A stretch of DNA of 64,000 nt, taken from assembly GCF_000186265.1 (NCBI RefSeq), contig NC_014934.1, positions 4,526,001-4,590,000 on the forward strand, read 5' to 3'. Positions within the stretch are counted from its first letter, which is position 1. Each line of letters begins with the position of its first letter. Shown here in pieces: positions 44,117-52,598 of the stretch. The notes under the pieces were generated by a model. The model was not told the origin of the DNA. It ran no database searches and saw only the letters and a program-made list of their open reading frames with translations. A program made the position numbers and the translations under genes. The stretch comes from Cellulophaga algicola DSM 14237. Its GTDB lineage: Bacteria > Bacteroidota > Bacteroidia > Flavobacteriales > Flavobacteriaceae.

Positions 44117-45928
44117 ATGCCTAAAATGATTACCCCAGTGCTTATTATCGATGGAGAACGTTTTCTTCCTAAATCTGGTTATAAAGTTTCTATAGAACAA
44201 GCTATGGGCACGCACAGCTCTTTTAGTGTGGTTTTTCAAACCAATGCTACCGAAGGCTATGGCGGAACTTTAATGAATAATTCAATCAGCTATTCTGGAA
44301 AGAAGATATCTATAGGAGTCAATGATGGCGAATTAGAGTATGTGGGGATCATTACATCGGTAGCCTTACAAAAAGGGATTGGCGCTTCGGGCGCTATTGT
44401 ACTTTCAGGACAAGGAGCTAGTATTTTACTCTCTAGATCAGTGCAATGTTTTAGCTATGAAGAAGGTTCTTCTTTTAGCCAAGTAGTAAGTGATACCTTT
44501 AATGGGCATTCTAAAGATCTTTTAAAAATGAGTATGGGTAACGGAACCAACATTCGTTTGCCATATACGGTACAATATAACGAATCCGATTTTTCCTTCT
44601 TACAACGCATGTGTGCACGCTATGGCGTGTGGATGTATGATAACGGCAGAACCTTTTGCGTAGGCCGTACGGGAGATAAACAATTTAATGGTGTGTATGG
44701 TCAGGATATTCAAACCTTTGGCCTCTCCACTACCTTACAATCCCAAAATAGTGGCTTTACCTCTAAAGATTGGGTCAATGATAGTGAGCTAGAATCGGTT
44801 TCTTCATCCTACAGTGCGCAAAGCGGACATATGTATGCCGGGAATGTAAAAAGAGAATCAGAAGGTTTATTTGCTAAGAAAGAAAACTATTCTTGGAATC
44901 ACAACCAGAATGAATATAGCGGACAACAAGGTTTAGACCATGTAGCAAAAGTAGATACCTTATCTAAAGCCGCAAATATGATTATTGCCAATGGATCTTC
45001 AGAAATTGTAGGTTTACGCGTAGGCGATAATTTAACCATTGAAGGCGTTAGCTTTTCTGATAAAACACGTAGAGATGCTTTTGGCTCCTATATGGTTACC
45101 AAAGTAGCGCATCGTTTTGATCATAGTGGTAATTATGAGAATCATTTTGAAGGTGTACCCGAAGGAACAGAGCACCCACATTACAGTGCGGTATTTGCTA
45201 CCCCTTCTGCAGAAGAACAACGTGGGGTTGTACTAGATAACAATGACCCTGACGGATTAGGACGTATCAAAGTACAGTTTGGTTGGCAGCGAAGAATGGG
45301 CACCTCTACCCCATGGATAAAAATGAATACTCCATATGGCGGTAGCGGTAAAGGCTTTTACTTTATTCCGGAACTAGACGAAGAGGTACTCGTTGGTTTT
45401 GAAAACAACAACCCAGAAAAACCCTATGTACTAAGTGCTGGTTATAATAGCAGTGCCAAAAGTGGTGTTGCGGATGCGGAAAACAATATAAAAGCTATCA
45501 TGACCCGCAGCGGGCATATCATTGAACTAAATGATACGGATGGTGGGGAGATGATTACGATTAAGGATAAGAATGAGAATATTATTAATATCAACACCGC
45601 AAGTAATGATATTATGATCTCAGCACATAACGATATTACCATTACTGCAGCCGAAAATTTAGCATTAAATAGCAAGAACATGCAGATAAATGTAGAAGAA
45701 AATTTAGACATTACTGTGGGGGCTAATAAAACAGAAAGTATCACAGAAAATTATACGCTCATGGCCAATAATGAAGAGCACCAAATTGGGGAAGACATTA
45801 AAGTAATTAGTAGCACCTATAAACAACAAGCTCAGGAAATTACAACGGATGCCAGTGGAGAAATCAAAACCAACGCAGGAGGAAAAATTACTATTGCTAG
45901 TGGGGACTCTATAGAATATGGGGAGTAA
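44117..45928 (+). CDS. vgrG: Type VI secretion tip protein VgrG
   Basis: This is a 603-residue VgrG of the Bacteroidota type VI system. The N-terminal two-thirds resemble phage gp27/GpD (VQYNESDFSFLQRMCARYGVWMY). The gp5-like OB domain follows (about 365-450; NDPDGLGRIKVQFGWQ and GSGKGFYFIPELDEEVLVGF). The C-terminus is a triple-stranded beta-helix with repeats such as NDIMISAHNDITITAAENLAL. VgrG trimers cap the Hcp tube and carry effectors. It opens an effector island: a Tle1-type lipase gene begins 48 bases later, so that lipase is the likely cargo. Other T6SS core genes are not in this window. Confidence 0.93.
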   Translation: MPKMITPVLIIDGERFLPKSGYKVSIEQAMGTHSSFSVVFQTNATEGYGGTLMNNSISYSGKKISIGVNDGELEYVGIITSVALQKGIGASGAIVLSGQGASILLSRSVQCFSYEEGSSFSQVVSDTFNGHSKDLLKMSMGNGTNIRLPYTVQYNESDFSFLQRMCARYGVWMYDNGRTFCVGRTGDKQFNGVYGQDIQTFGLSTTLQSQNSGFTSKDWVNDSELESVSSSYSAQSGHMYAGNVKRESEGLFAKKENYSWNHNQNEYSGQQGLDHVAKVDTLSKAANMIIANGSSEIVGLRVGDNLTIEGVSFSDKTRRDAFGSYMVTKVAHRFDHSGNYENHFEGVPEGTEHPHYSAVFATPSAEEQRGVVLDNNDPDGLGRIKVQFGWQRRMGTSTPWIKMNTPYGGSGKGFYFIPELDEEVLVGFENNNPEKPYVLSAGYNSSAKSGVADAENNIKAIMTRSGHIIELNDTDGGEMITIKDKNENIININTASNDIMISAHNDITITAAENLALNSKNMQINVEENLDITVGANKTESITENYTLMANNEEHQIGEDIKVISSTYKQQAQEITTDASGEIKTNAGGKITIASGDSIEYGE

Positions 45929-45976
45929 TAAATTAGTTTAACTATTCAAGAAACAGTACACCTAGCTCCTTAACAA

Positions 45977-47521
45977 ATGAATACAGAAGAAAGCAAATCA
46001 TTTATTAGCAATATTGACGTTCAAACTGCACCTGTAAATGTAGGAAATTCTACATACGAGGAAGCTATTCCAGACGGTTATTTAAATATTACAATTGGTG
46101 TTTTCATAGATGGTACTTTAAATAATGCAGAAAACACAAAAGCAAGACAGGCTTATGAAAAAGAAGGCTCAAAGTCAAATTATGAAAAAAAACAATCTGA
46201 AATATATAAAAATTTAAAAAGAAACAATAGTAAAGATGATCTTGTAAGTTATTCAAACGATTTGTCGAATGTTGCAATAATGGAAACGGCATATAAAGAG
46301 ATTATATCTGGTAATGAGCTACAATCAAAAATTTATACCCAAGGTATGGGTTCTACTAAACATACACTTGATGATTCTGATGGAACAGGTTTAGCCGAAG
46401 GACCATCAGGTATAAAAGCAAGAGTTGAAGAAGCGTGTGAACAGATTGTAGTAGAAATTAGGAGACTATTAAAGAATAATGATATAAAAAAAATTAGCGT
46501 GCTTCGAATTGATGTTTTTGGCTTTAGTAGAGGAGCAGCTGCTGCACGTCATTTTATGTATGAAGCTACGAGACCCATAAGAGAATCAAACAAAGGAAGG
46601 GCAATTAAAACATATTACGGCAAATTAGGGGAGTTTTTTATAAAATATGAAATTGATCAACCCATATTATTACAGTTTCGGTTTGCGGGACTTTTTGATA
46701 CAGTAGCGTCGTATGGCAAAGAACACAATTTAGATACTTTTCAATTGGATCTAGATGCTGTAAAAAAAGCAAAACATACATTTCATTTAGTAGCACAAGA
46801 TGAGCATAGGGAAAACTTTGTAATTACCAATATAAAAAGTACGGGAGCAAGCGGCGTAGAGAAATATATTCCTGGAGTGCATTCAGATATTGGTGGTGGA
46901 TATACCGATAATTACAAAGAGGATTATTTAGTAATAAGAGAAGGGTATTCTAGTGAAGCGAAAGAAAATGGATCAAATGCGGTTACATCAAATAGGTTAC
47001 GTGATTTCTTAATAAGAGATAGTTGGTACAGGCCAAGTGAAATTTATGTTAATGAATACTCCTTAAAAAAAGATACTAATCAGCACATAGATCCTTATTA
47101 TGCGGTAATTATTAATAGAACAATAAAGTCTAAAAGGTACAGCTATATCTCCTTACACCTTATGGTACAATATGGAGTGAAAAAATCAATACCACTAGAT
47201 TATACTTTCATTAAAGATAAGTACACCTTAGACGAAGAAATTAGTGTTGTATTACCTAATAAAACTGTTTATACAACAAATTTAAAAGATATTAAAAAAC
47301 GTTTATACAAATATGTTTTTTATGGAGCGGCACCCATGAAATTTGATAATCCTGATGATGAAAATATGATACGAGCTATTCGGGCAAATTGTATGCACAC
47401 TTCCGCTCATTACAGTGGTAAAATTGATCTTGTTGATAAATGGGGTATTCATTATTGGTATGCTCCACATAATCCTAGAGAAAGTTATTTTACCAGAAAA
47501 AGAGAAGAAAATAATGGCTAA
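45977..47521 (+). CDS. Tle1-type (DUF2235) phospholipase effector candidate
   Basis: This 514-residue protein has the DUF2235 alpha/beta-hydrolase features: the start motif IGVFIDGTLNNAENT, the nucleophile Ser184 in FGFSRGAAAARHF, Asp in AGLFDTVASYG, and His in VHSDIGGGY. Tle1 effectors of type VI systems use this Ser-Asp-His triad to hydrolyse phospholipids in the target cell. There is no signal peptide, as expected for T6SS cargo. Immediately upstream is VgrG, and downstream are three DUF2931 lipoproteins, which fit immunity proteins protecting the periplasm. Base composition is more AT-rich than in the VgrG gene. Confidence 0.85.
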   Translation: MNTEESKSFISNIDVQTAPVNVGNSTYEEAIPDGYLNITIGVFIDGTLNNAENTKARQAYEKEGSKSNYEKKQSEIYKNLKRNNSKDDLVSYSNDLSNVAIMETAYKEIISGNELQSKIYTQGMGSTKHTLDDSDGTGLAEGPSGIKARVEEACEQIVVEIRRLLKNNDIKKISVLRIDVFGFSRGAAAARHFMYEATRPIRESNKGRAIKTYYGKLGEFFIKYEIDQPILLQFRFAGLFDTVASYGKEHNLDTFQLDLDAVKKAKHTFHLVAQDEHRENFVITNIKSTGASGVEKYIPGVHSDIGGGYTDNYKEDYLVIREGYSSEAKENGSNAVTSNRLRDFLIRDSWYRPSEIYVNEYSLKKDTNQHIDPYYAVIINRTIKSKRYSYISLHLMVQYGVKKSIPLDYTFIKDKYTLDEEISVVLPNKTVYTTNLKDIKKRLYKYVFYGAAPMKFDNPDDENMIRAIRANCMHTSAHYSGKIDLVDKWGIHYWYAPHNPRESYFTRKREENNG

Positions 47522-47532
47522 ATTTTAAATTA

Positions 47533-48597
47533 ATGGATTACTACTACAAAAATATAAGTTTGGTTTGTATACTGTTATTAATTATAGGTTGCAAAGATCA
47601 AAAACCAACGAAGATAAGCGAAGAAATAGAAGAAGTATCACATATGAATAAATTTGAATGGCGCCCTACAGAATGTGCCCCAGAGCATTACCCTGTAACC
47701 ATCTATCAAGGTGAATTTGCCACAGAAGAAGATGACTATTTTGAAATCCCAAATGGTGGTGTAGTAAGTAGCGATTGGGGCATATTTGGATCTACTTGGA
47801 TGACAGGTCCTGATTTCAAATCTATACCTATCAAACTAAGAATTATTTGGATTTCCTATACCGAAAATCAGTTTTATTATGGCGATTTTGATTTACCTAA
47901 AGAAAAAATTACAGCTTTGTTCAAAAAAGGTTTTTTAGATAATACTGGTAAACAAGATGAATATACTAACCTTACCGTAGGTTTAGCTCCGGGAGGTGCT
48001 GTATCTGTATGGGTCATGGGCGCAGGTAACTATGTGGAAGTAGGTCATTACCAAGCTACAAAAACAAATGTTGCTATGAAAGATTTTGCACCCTATGCTA
48101 CAATTAGTATGAATGAATTTGTTCAAAATAGAAAAAATAATTTCTCCGAAGAAACTAAAAATACTTTAGCTGTAGAAGGTATTCCCATTGGTAAATGGAC
48201 AGCATACAGAAAATCCTACAATTGGAAACCTACTTTTAAACATAAAGATGGCGGGGTACTTGTAGACTTCCTAAATAAATTTTATAACGGAGATTTATAT
48301 AATGTAAGAGCTGACAACCCCATATTACAGGAGTTTAGAGTTTCACCTCCAACCCAAAGAATAAGTTTTGATTGGGATGATAAAACAAAAACTAGATATA
48401 CCGGTGTTATTAATTTTGATGAAAAAGAGATATGGAATGCTTTTGAAAAAATGTATGAAAATCCAAAAACCACGCAAGCAGAATTACTCTTAGAAGTAGA
48501 TAAATACAATAGTAGTATAAGAATAGCTTTAAAAAGTGAAAATGATACTATTCCAATAGAAAAGTCAAAAGTAAAAATATATGTAACCCCTGTTTAA
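47533..48597 (+). CDS. DUF2931 lipoprotein, copy 1 (candidate lipase immunity protein)
   Basis: This 354-residue lipoprotein starts 11 bases after the lipase stop. The signal ends in a lipobox (LLIIGC), and the mature protein has the DUF2931 features FEWRPTECAPEHYPV, VGLAPGGAVSVWVMGAG and IPIGKWTAYRKSYNWKPTFK. A periplasmic lipoprotein directly after a phospholipase effector is the usual position of a T6SS immunity protein, so that is the likely role. Its body is nearly identical to copy 3, whereas copy 2 is more divergent in the middle. Confidence 0.83.
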   Translation: MDYYYKNISLVCILLLIIGCKDQKPTKISEEIEEVSHMNKFEWRPTECAPEHYPVTIYQGEFATEEDDYFEIPNGGVVSSDWGIFGSTWMTGPDFKSIPIKLRIIWISYTENQFYYGDFDLPKEKITALFKKGFLDNTGKQDEYTNLTVGLAPGGAVSVWVMGAGNYVEVGHYQATKTNVAMKDFAPYATISMNEFVQNRKNNFSEETKNTLAVEGIPIGKWTAYRKSYNWKPTFKHKDGGVLVDFLNKFYNGDLYNVRADNPILQEFRVSPPTQRISFDWDDKTKTRYTGVINFDEKEIWNAFEKMYENPKTTQAELLLEVDKYNSSIRIALKSENDTIPIEKSKVKIYVTPV

Positions 48598-48638
48598 AAA
48601 CTATACTATAGACCTTCTATTTATAATTAAAAAAATAC

Positions 48639-48758
48639 ATGCATCAAGCCCAAGACTCATATGAACCAATTATTTCATGCAACGGGCAGTCTGTACCGCA
48701 TGCCTATGGGGCTGAATTAAAAAATGAGTTTACTAAGGAAAAAAAGGTGCGATTCATT
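48639..48758 (+). pseudogene. 5' remnant of the 51031-type gene in front of DUF2931 copy 2
   Basis: About 40 codons beginning MHQAQDSYEPIIS.NGQ match the first codons of the gene at 51031 (MHQAQTSYEPIISLNGQ). The preceding 38 bases (48601-48638) are also nearly the same as 50993-51030. The frame stays open and runs into the DUF2931 start, so a longer fused protein without an exposed signal could be made. I regard it as a duplication scar. Confidence 0.75.
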
Positions 48759-49808
48759 ATGAGGTACATATTCTTCACAATTTCTCTTCATATTATAGGT
48801 TGCAAAGATCAAAAACCAACCAAACTAAGCGAAGAAATAGAAGAAGTATCACTTATGAATAAATTTGAATGGCGCCCTACAGAATGTGCTCCTGAACATT
48901 ATCCTGTAGAAATCTACCAAGGAAGTTTTATCACTGATGATGGTGATTATATAGTAATCCCTAGCGGAGGTACTAAAAATAACGGATGGGGTAAATTAGG
49001 TTCTACTTGGGTTGTAGGGTCCGGTAAGAAATCTATTCCTTCTAAATTAAAAATTATATGGGTTTCATACACAGAAAAACAATTTTATTTTGGAGATTTT
49101 AATTTACCAAACGATAAAATAATAAAATATTTCAAAGACGGCTATGAAGACCATAACGGAATACATAGGGAATACACTAATATAGCTGTTGGAATGGCAC
49201 CTGGTGGAGTAGTTTCTGTTTGGGTTATGGGCGCAGGTTCTTATATTGAAATTGGACATTATAAAGGAAAAAAAACAGAAGTAACCATTGAAGATTTTAA
49301 TCCAGATGGTACAATCACTTTAGAGGAATACTTAAATAATCGACAGCTAGAATTTTCAAGTGAAACAAAACAAGTTATAGCAAAAGAAGGAATCCCTTTT
49401 GGAAAATGGACAAATTATAGGAGATCTTATAATTGGAAACCCATTTTCAAGCATCAAGATAGAGGGGTTCTAAAAAATTTTATTAGTACATTTTACAATG
49501 GTGAATTTTATAACATCCGGGCTGATGATAAGTTGTTAAGTAAATACTCTTTACACCCACCCTCTAAGAGAATTGCTTTTAGCTGGTATGATAAATCAGG
49601 AAATAGATATGGTTCAGAGATTCTCTTCGATGAAAAAGAAATATGGAATGCTTTTGAAGAAATATATAAAAATCAAAAAACAACTGAAGCTAATTTAGTG
49701 TTAGAAATTGATAAATACAATAGTAATTTAAATATCACTTTAGAAAGTGAAAATGATACTATTCCAATAGAAAAGTCAAAAATAAAAATTTACAATTCGG
49801 CAGATTAA
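48759..49808 (+). CDS. DUF2931 lipoprotein, copy 2 (divergent)
   Basis: I start at the ATG at 48759, giving 349 residues, because it opens a lipoprotein signal (MRYIFFTISLHIIGC). The longer frame includes a remnant of another gene. The first 60 or so residues are almost identical to copy 3, but the middle and late parts differ clearly (for example SFITDDGDYIVIPSGGTKN and NNRQLEFSSETKQVIAKEG). The last residues, SENDTIPIEKSK, again match both neighbours. This mosaic pattern suggests gene conversion or diversification to match variants of the effector. Confidence 0.82.
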   Translation: MRYIFFTISLHIIGCKDQKPTKLSEEIEEVSLMNKFEWRPTECAPEHYPVEIYQGSFITDDGDYIVIPSGGTKNNGWGKLGSTWVVGSGKKSIPSKLKIIWVSYTEKQFYFGDFNLPNDKIIKYFKDGYEDHNGIHREYTNIAVGMAPGGVVSVWVMGAGSYIEIGHYKGKKTEVTIEDFNPDGTITLEEYLNNRQLEFSSETKQVIAKEGIPFGKWTNYRRSYNWKPIFKHQDRGVLKNFISTFYNGEFYNIRADDKLLSKYSLHPPSKRIAFSWYDKSGNRYGSEILFDEKEIWNAFEEIYKNQKTTEANLVLEIDKYNSNLNITLESENDTIPIEKSKIKIYNSAD

Positions 49809-49818
49809 TTACAAATAA

Positions 49819-49938
49819 ATGTATCCCATCCCAACCTCATATGAAACAATTATTTCATGCAACGGGCAGTCTGTACCGCATGCCTATGGGGCTGAATTAA
49901 AAAATGAGTTTACTAAGGAAAAAAAGGTGCGATTCATT
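49819..49938 (+). pseudogene. 5' remnant of the 51031-type gene in front of DUF2931 copy 3
   Basis: This fragment is nearly identical to the one at 48639, except for its first codons (MYPIPTSYETIIS). It too runs in frame into the DUF2931 start. It shows that the duplicated unit was remnant plus lipoprotein. Confidence 0.75.
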
Positions 49939-50988
49939 ATGAGGTACATATTCTTCACAATTTCTCTTCTTATTATAGCTTGCAAAGATCGAAAACCAAC
50001 GAAGCTAAGCGAAGAAATAGAAGAAGTATCACATATGAATAAATTTGAATGGCGCCCTACAGAATGTGCCCCAGAGCATTACCCTGTAACCATCTACCAA
50101 GGTGAATTTGCGACAGAAGAAGATGATTATTTTGAAATCCCAAAAGGTGGTGTTTTTAGTCAGGGTTGGGGTAATACTGGGTCAACCTGGGTAGTAGGTC
50201 CTGATTTCAAATCTATACCTATCAAACTAAGAATTATTTGGATTTCCTATACCGAAAATCAGTTTTATTATGGCGATTTTGATTTGCCTAAAGAAAAAAT
50301 TACAGCTTTGTTCAAAAAAGGTTTTTTAGATAATACTGGTAAACAAGATGAATATACTAACCTTACCGTAGGTTTAGCCCCGGGAGGTGCTGTTTCTGTA
50401 TGGGTCATGGGTGCAGGTAACTATGTGGAAGTAGGTCATTACCAAGCTACAAAAACAGATGTTGCTATGAAAGATTTTGCACCCTATGCATCCATGAACC
50501 GCGAAGAATATGTAAACGATGTACAAAAACATTTCTCTGAGGAAACTAAAAATAATTTAGCAAAAGAAGGTATTCCTATTGGTAAATGGACAGCATACAG
50601 AAAATCCTATAATTGGAGACCTACTTTTAAACACAAAGATGGCGGGGTACTTGTAGACTTCCTAAATAAATTTTATAACGGAGATTTATATAATGTAAGA
50701 GCTGACAACCCCATATTACAGGAGTTTCGAGTTTCACCTCCAACCCAAAGAATCAGTTTTGATTGGGATGATAAAACAAAAACAAGATATACCGGTGTTA
50801 TCAATTTTGATGAAAAAGAGATATGGAATGCTTTTGAAAAAATGTATGAAAACCCAAAAAATACGCAAGCAGAATTACTCTTAGAAGTAGATAAATACAA
50901 TAGTAGTATAAGAATAATTTTAAAAAGTGAAAATGATACTATTCCAATAGAAAAGTCAAAAGTAAAAATATATGTAACCCCTGTTTAA
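49939..50988 (+). CDS. DUF2931 lipoprotein, copy 3
   Basis: The start at 49939 gives 349 residues with a lipoprotein signal (MRYIFFTISLLIIAC). The 5' end is like copy 2, but from FEWRPTECAPEHYPVTIYQG onwards it is nearly identical to copy 1. The exceptions are a variable patch at about residues 63-75 (counted from this start) and another around YASMNREEYVNDVQKHF. The copy is therefore a recombinant of the other two. It probably gives immunity to the lipase at 45977 or to a sibling effector. Confidence 0.83.
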   Translation: MRYIFFTISLLIIACKDRKPTKLSEEIEEVSHMNKFEWRPTECAPEHYPVTIYQGEFATEEDDYFEIPKGGVFSQGWGNTGSTWVVGPDFKSIPIKLRIIWISYTENQFYYGDFDLPKEKITALFKKGFLDNTGKQDEYTNLTVGLAPGGAVSVWVMGAGNYVEVGHYQATKTDVAMKDFAPYASMNREEYVNDVQKHFSEETKNNLAKEGIPIGKWTAYRKSYNWRPTFKHKDGGVLVDFLNKFYNGDLYNVRADNPILQEFRVSPPTQRISFDWDDKTKTRYTGVINFDEKEIWNAFEKMYENPKNTQAELLLEVDKYNSSIRIILKSENDTIPIEKSKVKIYVTPV

Positions 50989-51030
50989 AAAACTAGACTA
51001 TAGACCTTCTATTTATAACTGAAAAAATAC

Positions 51031-51918
51031 ATGCATCAAGCCCAAACTTCATATGAACCAATTATATCGCTCAACGGCCAACCTGTTGTACGTACCTATA
51101 CCGCTGAAATAAGAAATATAATTATCAAGGGTAAAAAAGTAGAGCACTCCGCAGTGGTACTATTTTTTACATTACACTATTTAGGTACTACAGAAGAAGG
51201 CAATCTAAAATATAAAAGTAGCATACAACGCCGTTTATTTTTAGATGATAAAAATAGACCAGTTTTCAAACCTTCTAAAGCGCAAAAAATAGGCTTAAGC
51301 GTTGCTAAAATAAATGATGAATTGCTATTAGAGGTTTCTAAGAATTATCAGTTTATAGGAGTATTAAATCCGGAAGTTGTTCAGAAAAAATGGCAATCCG
51401 TAAAAAATGTACTACAAAATTCATTTACAGATTTACAAACAGTTATAGGCGATTTTGATTGGCAAATGCAAACAGAAAATATTCAAAAAATATATAAAAA
51501 TGACCCTTTCTACACCTTCTTCTTTGCTAACTTTTTCTATCAAGAGTTTAATGAAAATAAATGTTTAGAACACGAAAAAACACTAGTGAATGGTATTCAT
51601 AACCTAAATATTCCAGTCTTAGAAAAACAATCCATTACTAAGCAAGACACATTATTTCAAAATATAGAAATAACAACATCTGCAACACTAGAGCATACGA
51701 ACAAACTATTCCCTACTGAGAAAATTAATAGGTTTATTGGAGGTTTACTAAATAGTAAAGGAAGTAAGCATGATGTAGATTTTACCTATCAAGGTGTATA
51801 TAAAGTACAGCCCAGAATTGGTATTATAAATTCAGGAGAATTAAGCTATAGCTTGTTTATCAAAGATGTGTATAGCAAGACCACTACCCTAACCTTCAAT
51901 TTAGAAAAAGATGAGTAG
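51031..51918 (+). CDS. Unrecognised protein upstream of the PAAR-like gene
   Basis: I do not recognise this 295-residue protein. It has no signal peptide and a mixed alpha/beta pattern, with a beta-rich start (HSAVVLFFTLHYLG) and end (IGIINSGELSYSLFIKDVY) around a helical middle rich in Phe and Lys. Its start is copied in front of two DUF2931 genes. Its stop overlaps the DUF4280 gene by eight bases, so both are co-translated. This position suggests a T6SS accessory, for example an adaptor or chaperone loading cargo on the PAAR-like tip, but that is inference from gene order alone. Confidence 0.75.
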   Translation: MHQAQTSYEPIISLNGQPVVRTYTAEIRNIIIKGKKVEHSAVVLFFTLHYLGTTEEGNLKYKSSIQRRLFLDDKNRPVFKPSKAQKIGLSVAKINDELLLEVSKNYQFIGVLNPEVVQKKWQSVKNVLQNSFTDLQTVIGDFDWQMQTENIQKIYKNDPFYTFFFANFFYQEFNENKCLEHEKTLVNGIHNLNIPVLEKQSITKQDTLFQNIEITTSATLEHTNKLFPTEKINRFIGGLLNSKGSKHDVDFTYQGVYKVQPRIGIINSGELSYSLFIKDVYSKTTTLTFNLEKDE

Positions 51919-52591
51919 CAAAATATATGTATTAGATGGTGCATTACTCGAGTGCAACCAAGGCTTTACGCCTGCAAAACTAATGGTAACCGAAAACCAA
52001 AAAGTAAAAATCCAAGGCAAATTTAAAGCTACGGATATGGATGTACAAGTACCGCAAACCTTTGGGCAATGCAAACTTAAACCTACTAGTGGTGGTTATT
52101 TACCCTGTATTCCTGCCTTACAAAAATGGACAAAAACTACAGGCAAAGCTACCTTAGGAAAAACAAAACGATTTCTATTTGAAGATTCGGAATGTATGTG
52201 TGCTACGGGGGGTATGGTTACTATTTTAGAACCTATGCAAATAAACACTGCTGGTAGCGTACTGGAAGAATTTAAAAATATAGCCATGACGATACCGGGC
52301 GCTATGTTAGGGAATGATAAAGCTCCTAAAGTGGTAGAGAGCTATTGGATGGATGAGCATGGACAGGAGAAAGTAGAGTCCATTATATATGGAGAAAAAG
52401 CTTCAATGTTTATACGTACAGAAAACATAGCTGCCGGAGAGACCATTACTGTTAAAGTAAATGAAACCAAAAATAAAAAAATTGATGGTGAACAAGCTCA
52501 ATTCATATATACTGGAACAATACAAGGAAACGGAGTTGCTAAATTAGAACTATTAGCCACTGAAGAGAATTGGAATCAAATAACAGAATAA
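51911..52591 (+). CDS. DUF4280 PAAR-like spike protein
   Basis: This 226-residue protein has the DUF4280 core (about 1-125). GALLECNQG, the Cys in FGQCKL, PCIPALQKW and the ECMCATGGMVTILEP motif provide metal-binding and cap residues like those of PAAR repeat proteins. PAAR and DUF4280 proteins sharpen the VgrG spike and carry effectors. The extra C-terminal part (about 130-226) looks beta-rich and could contact cargo. It is translationally coupled to the preceding unknown gene, and seven bases separate it from the metalloprotease gene. That makes the protease its likely cargo. Confidence 0.88.
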   Translation: MSSKIYVLDGALLECNQGFTPAKLMVTENQKVKIQGKFKATDMDVQVPQTFGQCKLKPTSGGYLPCIPALQKWTKTTGKATLGKTKRFLFEDSECMCATGGMVTILEPMQINTAGSVLEEFKNIAMTIPGAMLGNDKAPKVVESYWMDEHGQEKVESIIYGEKASMFIRTENIAAGETITVKVNETKNKKIDGEQAQFIYTGTIQGNGVAKLELLATEENWNQITE

Positions 52592-52598
52592 CAAGCAT

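Noticed and set aside
43907-44239. 110-codon minus-strand frame overlapping the VgrG start
   Set aside because: It overlaps the clearly real VgrG gene by over 100 bases, has biased basic composition and shows no recognisable domain.
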